Positions 26,546 to 35,811 are shown, numbered from the stretch's first letter. The stretch is 64,000 nt of DNA from Aliamphritea hakodatensis (GCF_024347195.1 NZ_AP025281.1:5084001-5148000); one strand, 5' to 3'. Program-made: numbers and translations. Notes: generated by a model not told the origin, from the sequence alone.

Positions 26546-27706
26546 TTATTTCAGACGGTCTTTCACCAGCTGGATCCAGTACTGTGCACCATGGCCCAGA
26601 ATACGGTCGTTAAAATCGTATTCCGGGTTATGCAGGGCGCAGCCGCCCACCGATTCCACGCCATTGCCCATCAGCGCGTAACAGCCAGGTTTCACCCGGA
26701 GCATGCTGGAAAAATCTTCTGAAATAGTCAGGGGTAAACAGTCCGTCTCAACATGCTCAGTGCCCAGCACAGTGCGGGCCGCCTGAATGGCAAACTGAGT
26801 CTGTTCAGGGCTGTTTACAGTGGGATAAAAAGTATTGATCAGTTCGAATGAGTAGCTGGCACCCGCCGCCTGGCAAATGCCGGCCACGATACGCTCCATG
26901 CTCTGCTCAATACGCTTAAGGGTCTCTTCAGTAAAACAGCGGCAATCGCCCTTGATGACCACCTGTGAAGGAATAACGTTCACGGTGCCATTGGTGACAA
27001 ACTCAGTAGCTGATACCACCGCGGTTTCCTCAATGGCACTGAGATTACGGGATACAATGGTCTGTAACCCCAGAATAACCTGTGAGCCAACCACGATCGG
27101 GTCTACACCGCGGTGCGGCATCGCCGCATGGCCACCCACACCATCAATAACAATTTCAAAGCTGCTTTCACTGGCCATCAGCGAACCCGGACGGACCGTA
27201 AAGCTGCCTTCCGCCAGGCCCGGCATATTGTGCAGGCCATACACTTCATCAATCTGAAAACGCTCAAACAGGCCATCATCAATCATCGCCTGAGCGCCGC
27301 GGCCGTGTTCTTCATCCGGCTGGAAAATAAAATGCACAGTGCCGTTAAAATCCCGATGTTCCGCCAGATAGCAGGCAGCCCCCAGCAACATGGCTGAATG
27401 GCCATCGTGACCGCAGGCGTGCATCTGACCGTCATGCCGGGAGCGGTGCTCAAACTGGTTCTCTTCATGGATGAACAGCGCATCCATATCTGCCCGTAAA
27501 CCGATACTGGTTGCGCCATCACCGCATTTCAAAACCCCGACGATGCCCTGCTGACCAATATTACGGGTCACTTCAATGCCAAACTCTGTCAGCCTGTCAG
27601 CAATAAAATCTGCGGTTAACGGCAGATCAAAGCCGCACTCAGGAAAACGGTGCAGGTGCTGACGCCATTCGGTCATCCGGCTTATCAGGTTCTGGTCTAA
27701 AGACAT
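26546..27706 (-). CDS. M20-family amidohydrolase
   Basis: 386 residues of the M20D amidohydrolase type (hippurate, IAA-amino-acid, N-acyl amino acid hydrolases). Metal site residues appear in LRADMDAL, HACGHDGHSAMLL and PDEEHGRGA, and the dimerisation domain has GGHAAMPHRGVDP. The start at 27706 (MSLDQNL) has TGGAG eight bases before it; the longer frame from 27742 lacks a site. Known chemistry: hydrolyses N-acyl or cyclic amides of amino acids. In this operon it could deacylate an imported amino acid before racemisation or deamination. Confidence 0.9.
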   Translation of the reverse strand: MSLDQNLISRMTEWRQHLHRFPECGFDLPLTADFIADRLTEFGIEVTRNIGQQGIVGVLKCGDGATSIGLRADMDALFIHEENQFEHRSRHDGQMHACGHDGHSAMLLGAACYLAEHRDFNGTVHFIFQPDEEHGRGAQAMIDDGLFERFQIDEVYGLHNMPGLAEGSFTVRPGSLMASESSFEIVIDGVGGHAAMPHRGVDPIVVGSQVILGLQTIVSRNLSAIEETAVVSATEFVTNGTVNVIPSQVVIKGDCRCFTEETLKRIEQSMERIVAGICQAAGASYSFELINTFYPTVNSPEQTQFAIQAARTVLGTEHVETDCLPLTISEDFSSMLRVKPGCYALMGNGVESVGGCALHNPEYDFNDRILGHGAQYWIQLVKDRLK

Positions 27707-27746
27707 CTCGCAAACTCCAACAACAGTCACGCTTTTCAGCAAATTT

Positions 27747-28508
27747 TTATTTCAGATGGGTATTCAGTAAGCGGCCAAAGCCCGTAACAGGCGCACTGTG
27801 CCCGGCCAGCTTCAGGCTGTGCCAGGCCAACGCCTGATTACTGCTGACCACAGGGATATCCAGCGCCTGTTCCACCTGATCCAGCACCAGCGAGGCACGC
27901 AGCGCGGTGCAGGAAATGAACATCAGATCCGCAGCAGGGTCGCAGTTCTCAATCGCTGCCTCAGCAATATCCTGCGGGGTGATGTAGGTCATTGCGGTGT
28001 CATCTTCAAAACCGAAACCGGCAATGTTCAGCACTTCAATCCCCTGAGATTCAAAAAAGGCGGCCACCTCGGCATTCACCGCTTCGGTATAGGGGGTAAG
28101 AATGGAAATGCGCCTGGCGGAGAAACATTCGAAAGCGGCCAGCGCCGCGGTGACCGGATTCGTCACCGGCGCCCCCGGGCGGGTTTCATGCACCAGCCGG
28201 GTGATTTCATCCACGCCAATGGCAACCGTACCGGAGGTACAGGCATAGATGATGGCATCCAGCGGTGTTCCGGGCAGAATCTGATCTGCTGCGGCGCTGA
28301 TGCCCGGCGCCATGGTGCGTAAATTGTCGATGGTCAGTGGATTAACATTGCGGACCCGGGTGGTAAAAAAGCCTACATCCTGCGGATACATACGTTGCAA
28401 ATCCGCTTCGATATTGAAATCGGTGGCCAGCGAAATCACCCCGATACGTCCGGCCGGATAGAGGATTTCCAATGGCTGTCGGGGGCTGACCCGGGTTGGT
28501 TTAAGCAT
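27747..28508 (-). CDS. Asp/Glu racemase superfamily protein (maleate isomerase/EutA-like)
   Basis: 253 residues with the two catalytic-type cysteines of the superfamily in matching positions, IIYACTSGT and MFISCTALRA. The N-terminal GRIGVISLATDFNIEADLQ fits the maleate isomerase/arylmalonate decarboxylase/EutA branch rather than true glutamate racemase. EutA occurs in ectoine catabolic clusters. The gene is first in the minus-strand operon, opposite the AsnC regulator. Exact reaction unknown: isomerisation or racemisation of a small acid is expected. Confidence 0.85.
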   Translation of the reverse strand: MLKPTRVSPRQPLEILYPAGRIGVISLATDFNIEADLQRMYPQDVGFFTTRVRNVNPLTIDNLRTMAPGISAAADQILPGTPLDAIIYACTSGTVAIGVDEITRLVHETRPGAPVTNPVTAALAAFECFSARRISILTPYTEAVNAEVAAFFESQGIEVLNIAGFGFEDDTAMTYITPQDIAEAAIENCDPAADLMFISCTALRASLVLDQVEQALDIPVVSSNQALAWHSLKLAGHSAPVTGFGRLLNTHLK

Positions 28509-28590
28509 CTTGTTACCACAGCGTCGGATCAGGCAGTGATGCCTTTTCCGGGTTATTTTTATTGTTCAGGCTATTGCTCCATATTACGGG

Positions 28591-28623
28591 GCACGGCTGC
28601 ATAAATTCCTGCAATAGCCGTGC
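28591..28623. promoter_or_regulatory. Inverted repeat in divergent AsnC/racemase promoter region
   Basis: GCACGGCT (28591-28598) and AGCCGTGC (28616-28623) are perfect inverted arms around a 17-base AT-rich centre that itself starts and ends with TGCA/TGCA. It sits in the 244-base divergent region, well placed for the Lrp/AsnC regulator next to it. Confidence 0.5.
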
Positions 28624-28752
28624 TGCAATGAAGCTTCACCGCAAAATCTGCAGAATATTGCTGAAATTCACCACTTTGCTCATTCCGTCATTTTCGCTTC
28701 TTCTCCCGAGTCTGTATCCTTAGAGAGAACGTACAGTCAGTGGAAACACGAG

Positions 28753-29241
28753 ATGACCAAAACAGCGCCAGCCAGCAGCATCGACAGCTTCGACCGTAAA
28801 ATACTGGAGATCATTCAGGTCTCAAACCGCACCACATCAGACCAGATCGCCGAACAGGTAGGCCTCTCTCCCGCCGCCGTTCAGCGCCGCATGAAACGGA
28901 TGCGCGAGCAAAACATCATCAAAGCGGACATCGCCGTAATTAATCCGAAGGCCGTGGGCCGAGGGGTGACCTTGCTGGTGCAGGTCACGCTGGAACGGGA
29001 ACGGGCCGACCTGCTGGACGCCTTTAAAAAAGAAATGAAAGTTAACCCGGCAGTACAGCAGTGCTACTACGTCACCGGCAGTGCCGACTTCATTCTGGTG
29101 ATTACGGCGGTGGATATGGAAGACTACGAGGCCTTTACCCGGGAAGTGTTTTTCGACAACCACAACATCCGTAACTTCCACACCAATGTGGTCATGGATT
29201 CGGTTAAAACCGGCCTTTCAGTGCCCATGTTTGACGAATAA
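28753..29241 (+). CDS. Lrp/AsnC-family regulator
   Basis: 162 residues: N-terminal HTH (about 10-70; SFDRKILEIIQVSNRTTSDQ and GLSPAAVQRRMKRMRE) and C-terminal RAM ligand-binding domain (about 80-150; VNPAVQQCYYVTGSADFILVI). Such regulators sense an amino acid or derivative and control adjacent catabolic genes. It is divergent from the racemase-M20-TRAP-M24 operon and convergent with the diaminopropionate lyase, so it is the obvious local controller. A terminator follows. Confidence 0.92.
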   Translation: MTKTAPASSIDSFDRKILEIIQVSNRTTSDQIAEQVGLSPAAVQRRMKRMREQNIIKADIAVINPKAVGRGVTLLVQVTLERERADLLDAFKKEMKVNPAVQQCYYVTGSADFILVITAVDMEDYEAFTREVFFDNHNIRNFHTNVVMDSVKTGLSVPMFDE

Positions 29242-29250
29242 GCCCACAAA

Positions 29251-29281
29251 AAAGCCCGCAGACTTTCGCCTGCGGGCTTTC
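29251..29281. terminator. Bidirectional terminator
   Basis: AAAGCCCGCAG and CTGCGGGCTTT form an 11-base stem with an 8-base loop between the AsnC gene and the convergent lyase gene. Confidence 0.92.
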
Positions 29282-29297
29282 AAAACTTCATCAGCGA

Positions 29298-30488
29298 TTA
29301 ACCAACCAACTGCTGATACAGCTCTGGGTCAGTCGCCCCTTCCGTACCGATCACCAGCACCTTACTCTGAGCATCCAGCCCCAGTGCCGCTGCCATGTCA
29401 GCCTGCTGACGGGCAATAATCGCTGTTGCCAGGCCCGGCACCGCAGACTCACCCGCTTCAATCGCCGGATCGGTTTCAAAACCTTTAGCCAGCAACCGCA
29501 TGGTTTCAGCCACCGCTTCTTCACTCAGGGTCATAAAGTCATCGGCACCGTTGGACAAGATTTCCCAGCCCAGTGCAGACACTTCACCGCAGGCCAGACC
29601 CGCCATCAGGGTATCCAGATCACCGTCAACCACCACCGGCTCACCGGCCTTGGCACTCAGCTGCAGGCAGTTCGCCTGCTCCGGCTCCACAATGATGAAA
29701 CGCGGACGGCGCTCGCCCCACAGATCCCAGAAATACCCGGCCACCGCCGAGGCCAGACCGCCCACACCGCCCTGTACGAATACATGGGTAGGAACATCGC
29801 CGTTCAGCTGCTCAACAATTTCGGACAGCATAACGGTGTAGCCCAGTGCCACATCCTTAGGAATCTCCATGTAGCCTTCGTAGCTGGTGTCAGACACTAT
29901 GATCCGGCCATTCGCTTTGGCATCGCTGTCTGCCTGACGCACCGACTCATCATAGTTACCGGTAATGCGGATCACTTCAGCACCGAACGCTTCCATCGCC
30001 TGCTTCCGGCCTTCTGAAACATCACGGTGAATGTAAATAATGCAACGGCAACCAAACATCTGAGACCCCCAGGCAACCGAACGCCCATGGTTGCCGTCGG
30101 TGGCACAGCTGACCACAATTTCAGCCAGCTCATCTTTCAGGTGGCCGCCCAGCAGATCGCTAATGCTTGGACGCTTGCCTAAACGGTCTTCCAGTACATT
30201 CTGCAACTGCCGGGCAACCGCGTATGCGCCCCCCAGCGCTTTAAAACTCTTCAGGCCAAAACGCTGGGACTCATCTTTATACCAGACCGACTCAACACCG
30301 ATCGCCGCCGCCATCGCGTTTAACCCGTGCAGAGGCGTCTCTGCATAAGCCGGCCAGGTTTTAATGTCAGCGATTGCCTCATCCGCACGGGCAACGCTGA
30401 TCACATCCCGCTGCGCGGCTGAATATACGTTTTCACGGCTGGCTGCCGGGTTAGAGAAATGGCTCAGGGTACCCTTGAGTTGTAACAT
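29298..30488 (-). CDS. dpaL: Diaminopropionate ammonia-lyase (PLP enzyme)
   Basis: 396 residues of the fold-type II PLP family. The segment VWYKDESQRFGLKSFKALGG with the probable Schiff-base K83 matches 2,3-diaminopropionate ammonia-lyase (YgeX), as do SCATDGNHGRSVAWG and VQGGVGGLASAVAG. Known reaction: 2,3-diaminopropionate to pyruvate and two ammonia. The start at 30488 (MLQLKG) has AAAGG about 11 bases upstream; the open frame to 30599 is atypical and probably leader. It faces the AsnC gene, part of the same catabolic theme. A threonine-dehydratase-like activity is a lesser alternative. Confidence 0.86.
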   Translation of the reverse strand: MLQLKGTLSHFSNPAASRENVYSAAQRDVISVARADEAIADIKTWPAYAETPLHGLNAMAAAIGVESVWYKDESQRFGLKSFKALGGAYAVARQLQNVLEDRLGKRPSISDLLGGHLKDELAEIVVSCATDGNHGRSVAWGSQMFGCRCIIYIHRDVSEGRKQAMEAFGAEVIRITGNYDESVRQADSDAKANGRIIVSDTSYEGYMEIPKDVALGYTVMLSEIVEQLNGDVPTHVFVQGGVGGLASAVAGYFWDLWGERRPRFIIVEPEQANCLQLSAKAGEPVVVDGDLDTLMAGLACGEVSALGWEILSNGADDFMTLSEEAVAETMRLLAKGFETDPAIEAGESAVPGLATAIIARQQADMAAALGLDAQSKVLVIGTEGATDPELYQQLVG

Positions 30489-30804
30489 AATCGTCGCTGC
30501 CTTTTCGGTGCAGTCACCTGACGAACAAGTAAAAACCATTACTTTCAAAAGGTTACTGCAGATCTTATTTTTACCGGCTGTACCGGATGACACATTCATC
30601 CGCGCACCGGATCCTGGTTCTGTAAAAACCGGTACGGGAAATTGATTATGAAAATTCTACGGGACTGCCGTGCGGGTATTCCTACCATTCGCCAGTCAAA
30701 GAGATGAAATTCAGCGCAATAGATAAAATAGTGAGGTTAAACCTCACCGATAGGGAAAGGCTACCGGCACTCTCCGCGTACCGGCAGCGCTTGGGAAGGG
30801 CCTT

Positions 30805-31683
30805 TTACGCCGGTGCTAAAGGTACATAAATATCCGTTAACAGCTCCGCTGGCGTAACATCCCGGGGGTTATTCAGATACTCCTCATAACAGGGCTGATC
30901 CGCCGGTAAACGGCCGGACTGGGGCAACCAGACACCGAAGAACCACTGATAGGTACCGGCCAGATTGGCATACGGACCTTTATGACGCAGGACCGCATAT
31001 TCGCCTCCCGGCAGCGTTTGCCGGGAAAACCCCTCCGGCAGTTCCACATCCGCCAGACCACTCATGCACGCCATTGAGCGCAGATCCGCTTCTGCTACGC
31101 TGGACGGGTCATGATAATAAATAGCTAACATCCGGACCGGCATCCGGTCAGCATGTTGCATAAAAAACCAGCCAAACAGCTTCTCAAAAGCATTACCGAT
31201 ATTCATATACGACCCGTGATGATTCAGGCCTGTCACCACCAGCGGTTCCTGGTGAGTAATTGTTACAGCATGCATATTCATTGCATCGGACTCCATTGCG
31301 ATACCTGCTGCCGCCTGTTCGGCGGCCACAAAAACCGTATGGCTGCCTTCCTGCCGGTAACGGGCCGGGGGCATACCATACACCTCGCTGAAGGCACGGT
31401 TGAATGAAGCTACACCGGCATAACCGGACCCGGCCGCAATTTTCTCCACACTGCGTCCCGTATTCACCAGCTCACCGGCTGCGCGGTGCAGCCGTAAACG
31501 TTTCACGGTAACGGCAAGGGTTTCCCCGTAGACACTCTGATACAGCCGGTGCCAGTGATAAGGCGATACGCAGGCAACATCCGCCAGCTGATACAGATCC
31601 AGAGGCTCATCCAGATGGGCATAGATGTAATCGAACACTCTGGCAAAACGCTGTTGGTAAAGTGCATTGCGGCACTGCTTCAT
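30805..31683 (-). CDS. AraC regulator with GyrI-like effector domain
   Basis: 292 residues: an N-terminal AraC/XylS DNA-binding domain with two HTHs (about 10-110; LADVACVSPYHWHRLYQSVYG and IAAGSGYAGVASFNRAFSEVYG) and a C-terminal GyrI/Rob-type small-molecule-binding domain (about 130-290; PLVVTGLNHHGSYMNIGNAFEKL, YYHDPSS). This order is that of Rob/SbmC-type regulators, which respond to hydrophobic or drug-like ligands. Target genes are not evident; the MFS gene upstream on the same strand is one candidate. The 205 bases before the lyase hold no gene. Confidence 0.92.
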   Translation of the reverse strand: MKQCRNALYQQRFARVFDYIYAHLDEPLDLYQLADVACVSPYHWHRLYQSVYGETLAVTVKRLRLHRAAGELVNTGRSVEKIAAGSGYAGVASFNRAFSEVYGMPPARYRQEGSHTVFVAAEQAAAGIAMESDAMNMHAVTITHQEPLVVTGLNHHGSYMNIGNAFEKLFGWFFMQHADRMPVRMLAIYYHDPSSVAEADLRSMACMSGLADVELPEGFSRQTLPGGEYAVLRHKGPYANLAGTYQWFFGVWLPQSGRLPADQPCYEEYLNNPRDVTPAELLTDIYVPLAPA

Positions 31684-31796
31684 AAAATGACTCCCCCGTA
31701 TGTAAGACCGCAGGACACGGCCTGTAACTGCCTTTCAGCGACCCGCTCAATCTAACACCGCCGGGTTTTGCAATTCTTGCGGTTCTGAAGACACTG

Positions 31797-33134
31797 TTAC
31801 TCCGGCGGCTTTGCTAAAGGCTCCGACTCAGCATCATCAGATGCTTCAACCGGCGCCTGAGCAGCGCCGTCAAAAGCCGCTTCCTCAGCAACCGGCTGGG
31901 ATTCAGCCTGCACGGCCCGGTACAGCTCACCGGAGGTGTAGTAAGACCCGGGACGGGGTACGAACTGTGGCTTGGCACGTTTACGCTGGTAATGCTGCGC
32001 CGACACCCGCCCCAGCGTGAACAGTGACAGCAATCCTGCGGCAACCGCCATAAAGCCGAATAACCCCTGCGGGCCAAACCAACTGATACCATTACTGCTG
32101 AGCAGCGGGCCTGCAATCGCACCGATACTGTAGCCCACCATCAGCGCACCGGCCGTTTGCATACGCCGCTCCGGTTTTGCCCAGTCGTTGGCATGAGCCG
32201 CCGCCAGTGAATAAATGGTAAATGCCAGGCTGCCGTATAAGAAACTGCTTGCCAGCAACAGTTCCGGCCGCAGATAAAACTCAACCTGCAGGGCAATCGC
32301 GGTACAGACCAGCACCACCAGCCCGGCGACCACAGCAATTACCTTGCGCCGTTCGATCCGGTCCGACAGTTTGCCAATGGGTGTCTGCAGTACCAGCCCG
32401 CCACAAATTCCCAGTGCCATAAACCAGGAAATCTGCTGCGCACTCAACTCTACCTGCAGCGCAAATAACGGCCCCATGGTATTGAAAGATGCGCTGAGAA
32501 AACCGGCACAGGCAGCGCCAAGAAAGCCCACCGGCGTGGTCCGCAGGGTCGGCATGATTTTCAGGGGTTCCGGCGGATCCGGCTGCGGCTCAGCAGTACG
32601 GGTCAGCGCCACCGGTACCAGACAAAAGGAAAAACAGATCGAGGCCATGACAAACAGCTGATAGCCGCTCGGGTCCTGCAACAACAGAAACAGTTGCGCG
32701 CCGCCGGCCCCCAGATAGTTAACGATCATATAGATCGCCAGTAAGCCGCCCCGATGCTGGTTGCTAACCCCGGCATTCAGCCAGCTTTCGGTGACCATCA
32801 GCAAACCGGCCATGGCAAAGCCGGACACCAGCCGCAGGCCGAACCAGAACACCGGATCGGTCCAGAGCATATGCGCCAGGGGAATCATGGAAATAATGGA
32901 AGCGAAGACACTGAAGGTGCGGATGTAGCCCACCCGGTCCACCAGATAGCCGGTATACCTCGCGCCGAAGAACAGCCCGATGAAATACCCGCTCATGATA
33001 ATACCGGTCAGCTCAGTGGAAAAGCCTTCCAGATTACTGCGCAGACTCAGCAGCGTCATAAACAGACCGTTGCCAATCAGCAAGCAGCCGTGGCTTAACA
33101 GCAGTGCAGAAACTTGTTTCAGTAACGCGCCCAT
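31797..33134 (-). CDS. MFS transporter (YcaD-like)
   Basis: 445 residues, 12 membrane helices, with MFS loop motifs GARYTGYLVDRVGYIRTF between helices 2 and 3 and GKLSDRIERRKV between 8 and 9. The sequence resembles the YcaD subfamily (MVTESWLNAGVSNQHRGGLLAIYM). The C-terminal 75 residues are a polar acidic tail rich in Ala, Glu and Pro, likely cytoplasmic and unusually long. Substrate unknown. The 281 bases upstream contain no gene, but end in a low-complexity A/T run with TCTTTTCAAAA twice (33382 and 33410). Confidence 0.9.
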   Translation of the reverse strand: MGALLKQVSALLLSHGCLLIGNGLFMTLLSLRSNLEGFSTELTGIIMSGYFIGLFFGARYTGYLVDRVGYIRTFSVFASIISMIPLAHMLWTDPVFWFGLRLVSGFAMAGLLMVTESWLNAGVSNQHRGGLLAIYMIVNYLGAGGAQLFLLLQDPSGYQLFVMASICFSFCLVPVALTRTAEPQPDPPEPLKIMPTLRTTPVGFLGAACAGFLSASFNTMGPLFALQVELSAQQISWFMALGICGGLVLQTPIGKLSDRIERRKVIAVVAGLVVLVCTAIALQVEFYLRPELLLASSFLYGSLAFTIYSLAAAHANDWAKPERRMQTAGALMVGYSIGAIAGPLLSSNGISWFGPQGLFGFMAVAAGLLSLFTLGRVSAQHYQRKRAKPQFVPRPGSYYTSGELYRAVQAESQPVAEEAAFDGAAQAPVEASDDAESEPLAKPPE

Positions 33135-33415
33135 GGTGGCCTCAGTTTAATCGCAGGGAAATCATCCGGTGATGCGGCTATTCTGGCTGAGCCCCGTGGG
33201 ATTCGCCAGTATTTTCAGCGCAAATTTACCGCCAGCCGACCGGCCTGTCGCCGTCCGGCAAAAAACCACTACACACGCCTCCTGATACCCCACAGAAACC
33301 GCGCCCGCAGCTGAGTAAACCGCCGGACAGATCAATATCCGCTGACGTTCAGTGGACGCTACTCAGAAACACTGCTCAGCAAGTCTTTTCAAAAAAACCT
33401 TTTAAAAAAATCTTT

Positions 33416-33733
33416 TCAAAACACAAGCGGAATCGACTGTTCTTCCGCACGCAGGGTATAACCGGCACAGGCTTCATCATGGGGAATCACCTGGACCAGT
33501 TCGGCTTTATGTAAACCGGCTTTGCGGCATATATCATAGGCTTGGGTGATATTCTGACAGGTCAGGATATCGCCCTGATCATTTTGCAGTAACGCTTTCA
33601 TAGGCACGTGATTATCATCACCGGGATACTCATACTGGCATTCGATGACCAGAGGGCTGCAGCCCGATTCAAAAAACCGCATATTGGTCACCGCACCGGC
33701 ATGGGCCAGTTGGTTAAATTGAGATATCTGCAT
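33416..33733 (-). CDS. Hypothetical protein, DUF6482-like
   Basis: 105 residues, soluble. The start at 33733 (MQISQF) has GGAGG five bases upstream; a GTG two codons earlier overlaps that site. The C-terminal segment KAELVQVIPHDEACAG resembles DUF6482 proteins of Pseudomonas-like bacteria, in which a similar Val-His/Pro-His-Asp-Glu phrase ends the domain; that match is from memory. It lies 49 bases beyond the Crp/Fnr gene on the same strand and may be co-transcribed. Confidence 0.68.
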   Translation of the reverse strand: MQISQFNQLAHAGAVTNMRFFESGCSPLVIECQYEYPGDDNHVPMKALLQNDQGDILTCQNITQAYDICRKAGLHKAELVQVIPHDEACAGYTLRAEEQSIPLVF

Positions 33734-33782
33734 ACTCACCTCCTGCTGGCCGGGCCGGCACAGAGGTCATTGAAGGGGCCGG

Positions 33783-34478
33783 TCAGCGCAAATCCTTACA
33801 GGCAATTTGCTGTAACGCATCACGGTTGATGATTTCAAAAACCCCGGCATGCTGCTCTACCAGGCTATCGTCTTCCAGTTCACCAAGGGCAATACTCGCC
33901 GTTGGCCGGGACATACCCGTCAGTTTAGCCAAATCTGCGTGAGTCAGCTTCAGTAAGTTCACAGCAGTCGCATCTCTGGCGGCAGCGGCACGGTTTTTAT
34001 CATCCAACTCCAGCAACTTACGGGCCAGACGGCTGCGGGCATCCTTAAACACCAGGTCTTCAATACTGAAACGGGCCCGGTCAGAACGTTTCTCCACCTG
34101 CTGACTGACCTCCAGGCTGAATTCCCCGGAGCGGTGCATCACCTCCAAAAACACATCTCTGGATACTTTAAGCACCAACCCGGCTTCAACCACTTCCGCA
34201 AAGCTGCGCCGCTGCCGCTCACCTAAAACAGCCAGTTCGCCGAAGATCTCCCCTGGTTTAATGAAACCAAAGGTAAATTCACCGCCGTTCGAAGATGTTC
34301 TGAAAATTCGCACCAGCCCTTTTTCCAGCAGATACACCGCATCTGCCTCAAGGTTGGGGGTAAACACCATCTCACGGGGCGCAAATTCCATCACTCGCGA
34401 GGCACAGCGCAGAGCCTCCTGATCATCCGCCGAAAGACGGTCCAGCCAGTTCAGTGATTCCAGGTGCCAGTGACTCAA
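33783..34478 (-). CDS. Crp/Fnr-family regulator
   Basis: 231 residues: cyclic-nucleotide-binding beta-roll (about 15-125; KPGEIFGELAVLGERQRRSFAEV) and a C-terminal HTH (about 150-225; LKLTHADLAKLTGMSRPTASIALGELEDD). There is no N-terminal cysteine cluster of FNR and the Arg/Ser phosphate-binding pair of true Crp is not clear, so the signal is uncertain. It begins with TTG, preceded by GGAGA at a spacing of 7. It is divergent from a HdeA-like gene, which it may control. Confidence 0.9.
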   Translation of the reverse strand: MSHWHLESLNWLDRLSADDQEALRCASRVMEFAPREMVFTPNLEADAVYLLEKGLVRIFRTSSNGGEFTFGFIKPGEIFGELAVLGERQRRSFAEVVEAGLVLKVSRDVFLEVMHRSGEFSLEVSQQVEKRSDRARFSIEDLVFKDARSRLARKLLELDDKNRAAAARDATAVNLLKLTHADLAKLTGMSRPTASIALGELEDDSLVEQHAGVFEIINRDALQQIACKDLR

Positions 34479-34612
34479 ATTCAGTTCTCCGTGTTAGCTA
34501 TCTAACAGATTGCAGAATGATGCCCGCCTAGGATAGCGCCTCAGGCATCCGAAAGTGAATATCTCCGGTGCCACTGAATCTGAAAACACGATATGGAAAG
34601 AGTGAGACCCTC

Positions 34613-34930
34613 ATGAACCTGAAGAAGATTGCCGCCCCCCTGACCGCTGTGCTGCTGAGCACCGGTGCCACCGTTACCATGGCCGGCGCCGATGAAACTG
34701 TCACCGTTGTGGACACCTATACCTGCGAACAGCTGGTGGCGCTGGATTATGAAAACGTACCGACGGCGGTTTACTACATCGAGGGTTTTTCGGATGCCAA
34801 CGGCACCCCGGAAGAAGTCACTGAAGAAGACTTCGTCTCCGTTCCGGTAGAGCGGGTTTACAACTACTGCTACGCCAACCCGGAAGTGGTTGTCAGTGAC
34901 GTCATCAACCAGTTCGACGACGAAGCCTGA
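34613..34930 (+). CDS. HdeA-like periplasmic acid-stress protein
   Basis: 105 residues: signal peptide of about 25 residues (ends VTMAGA), then a small domain with the HdeA pattern TCEQLVALDYENVPTAVYYIEGF and two cysteines (C38, C86) able to form the conserved disulfide. HdeA is a periplasmic chaperone that unfolds at low pH and protects proteins. The mature part is very acidic. The next gene encodes a secreted carbonic anhydrase, so pH or CO2 handling in the periplasm is a plausible shared theme. The start at 34613 removes a non-signal extension. Confidence 0.75.
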   Translation: MNLKKIAAPLTAVLLSTGATVTMAGADETVTVVDTYTCEQLVALDYENVPTAVYYIEGFSDANGTPEEVTEEDFVSVPVERVYNYCYANPEVVVSDVINQFDDEA

Positions 34931-35045
34931 TCCCGCTGACCCTGTTTGCCTGTCAGGCGCGATCCCCCGGATACAGGGGAAGTGTATCCGGAACCTCATC
35001 ACCCCGAGTGCGTTCTGACAGGCCCCTCTTACACAAAGGTGCCCC

Positions 35046-35801
35046 ATGTCTATGATCAGAAAAAACCTGTTAATTTCCGGCCTGAGCCTGTGCAGCGCCG
35101 GCCTGATACATCTGCCGGTCACTGCCGCTGAACCGGCACCGTGGGATTACGGCACTGAACGGGGCCCCGCTCAGTGGGCAGCCCTGGACAACGCGTACCA
35201 GACCTGCGGAAACGGTAAAAACCAGTCACCGGTGGATCTGCATGCCGCCTTTGAAATTGATCTGCCGGCACTGACCTTCAGCTACCAACCCGGGGCTGAA
35301 AAAGTATTCAATAACGGCCATACCGTCGAGGCAGAATACATGCCCGGCAGCCAGCTCAGTCTCAACGGTAACCGCTATACCCTGCGCCAGTTCCATTTCC
35401 ACAGCCCCAGTGAAAACACCCTTAACGGCAAGCACTTCCCGATGGAAGCCCACCTGGTGCACAGCGATCAGGACGGTCATCTGGCGGTGGTTGCCGTGAT
35501 GTTCGAAGTCGGGGCTGCAAACCCGGTTTTGTCCCAGATCTGGCAACAACCGCTCACCTCCGGGGAAGTCAGCGAAATGGAAAACGCTGTCAGTGCCGGC
35601 GGCCTGTTGCCGGCTGAGCAGGATTACTACCGTTACAACGGTTCCCTGACCACCCCTCCCTGTACCGAAGGGGTTCGCTGGCTGGTCATGAAGCAACCGA
35701 TGACCCTGTCACAGCAACAGCTGAGCAGCTTTCAAAACATGCTCAACGGACCGAACAACCGGCCGGTGCAGCCGCTAAATGCCCGTCAGATACTTCAGTA
35801 A
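35046..35801 (+). CDS. cah: Periplasmic alpha-carbonic anhydrase
   Basis: 251 residues with a signal peptide (about 1-28, ends VTAAEP). Zinc ligands are H117 and H119 in RQFHFHSPSEN and H136 in MEAHLVH; the substrate-pocket threonine lies in LTTPPCTEGVRW, and C54 can pair with the cysteine there. It hydrates CO2 to bicarbonate in the periplasm. It follows the HdeA-like gene and precedes fluC on the same strand, with 115 and 63 bases between, so a single transcript is possible but not required. Confidence 0.93.
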   Translation: MSMIRKNLLISGLSLCSAGLIHLPVTAAEPAPWDYGTERGPAQWAALDNAYQTCGNGKNQSPVDLHAAFEIDLPALTFSYQPGAEKVFNNGHTVEAEYMPGSQLSLNGNRYTLRQFHFHSPSENTLNGKHFPMEAHLVHSDQDGHLAVVAVMFEVGAANPVLSQIWQQPLTSGEVSEMENAVSAGGLLPAEQDYYRYNGSLTTPPCTEGVRWLVMKQPMTLSQQQLSSFQNMLNGPNNRPVQPLNARQILQ

Positions 35802-35811
35802 CAGTCTGTTT

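Noticed and set aside
22232..30488. Complete ectoine degradation (doe/eut) cluster
   Set aside because: M24, racemase-family and AsnC genes recall it, but DoeB, DoeC and DoeD equivalents are missing and the M24 N-terminal region differs from DoeA as I know it.
33380..33421. Repeat array from TCTTTTCAAAA copies
   Set aside because: Only two exact copies in an A/T-rich run; too short and simple to call a CRISPR or functional repeat.
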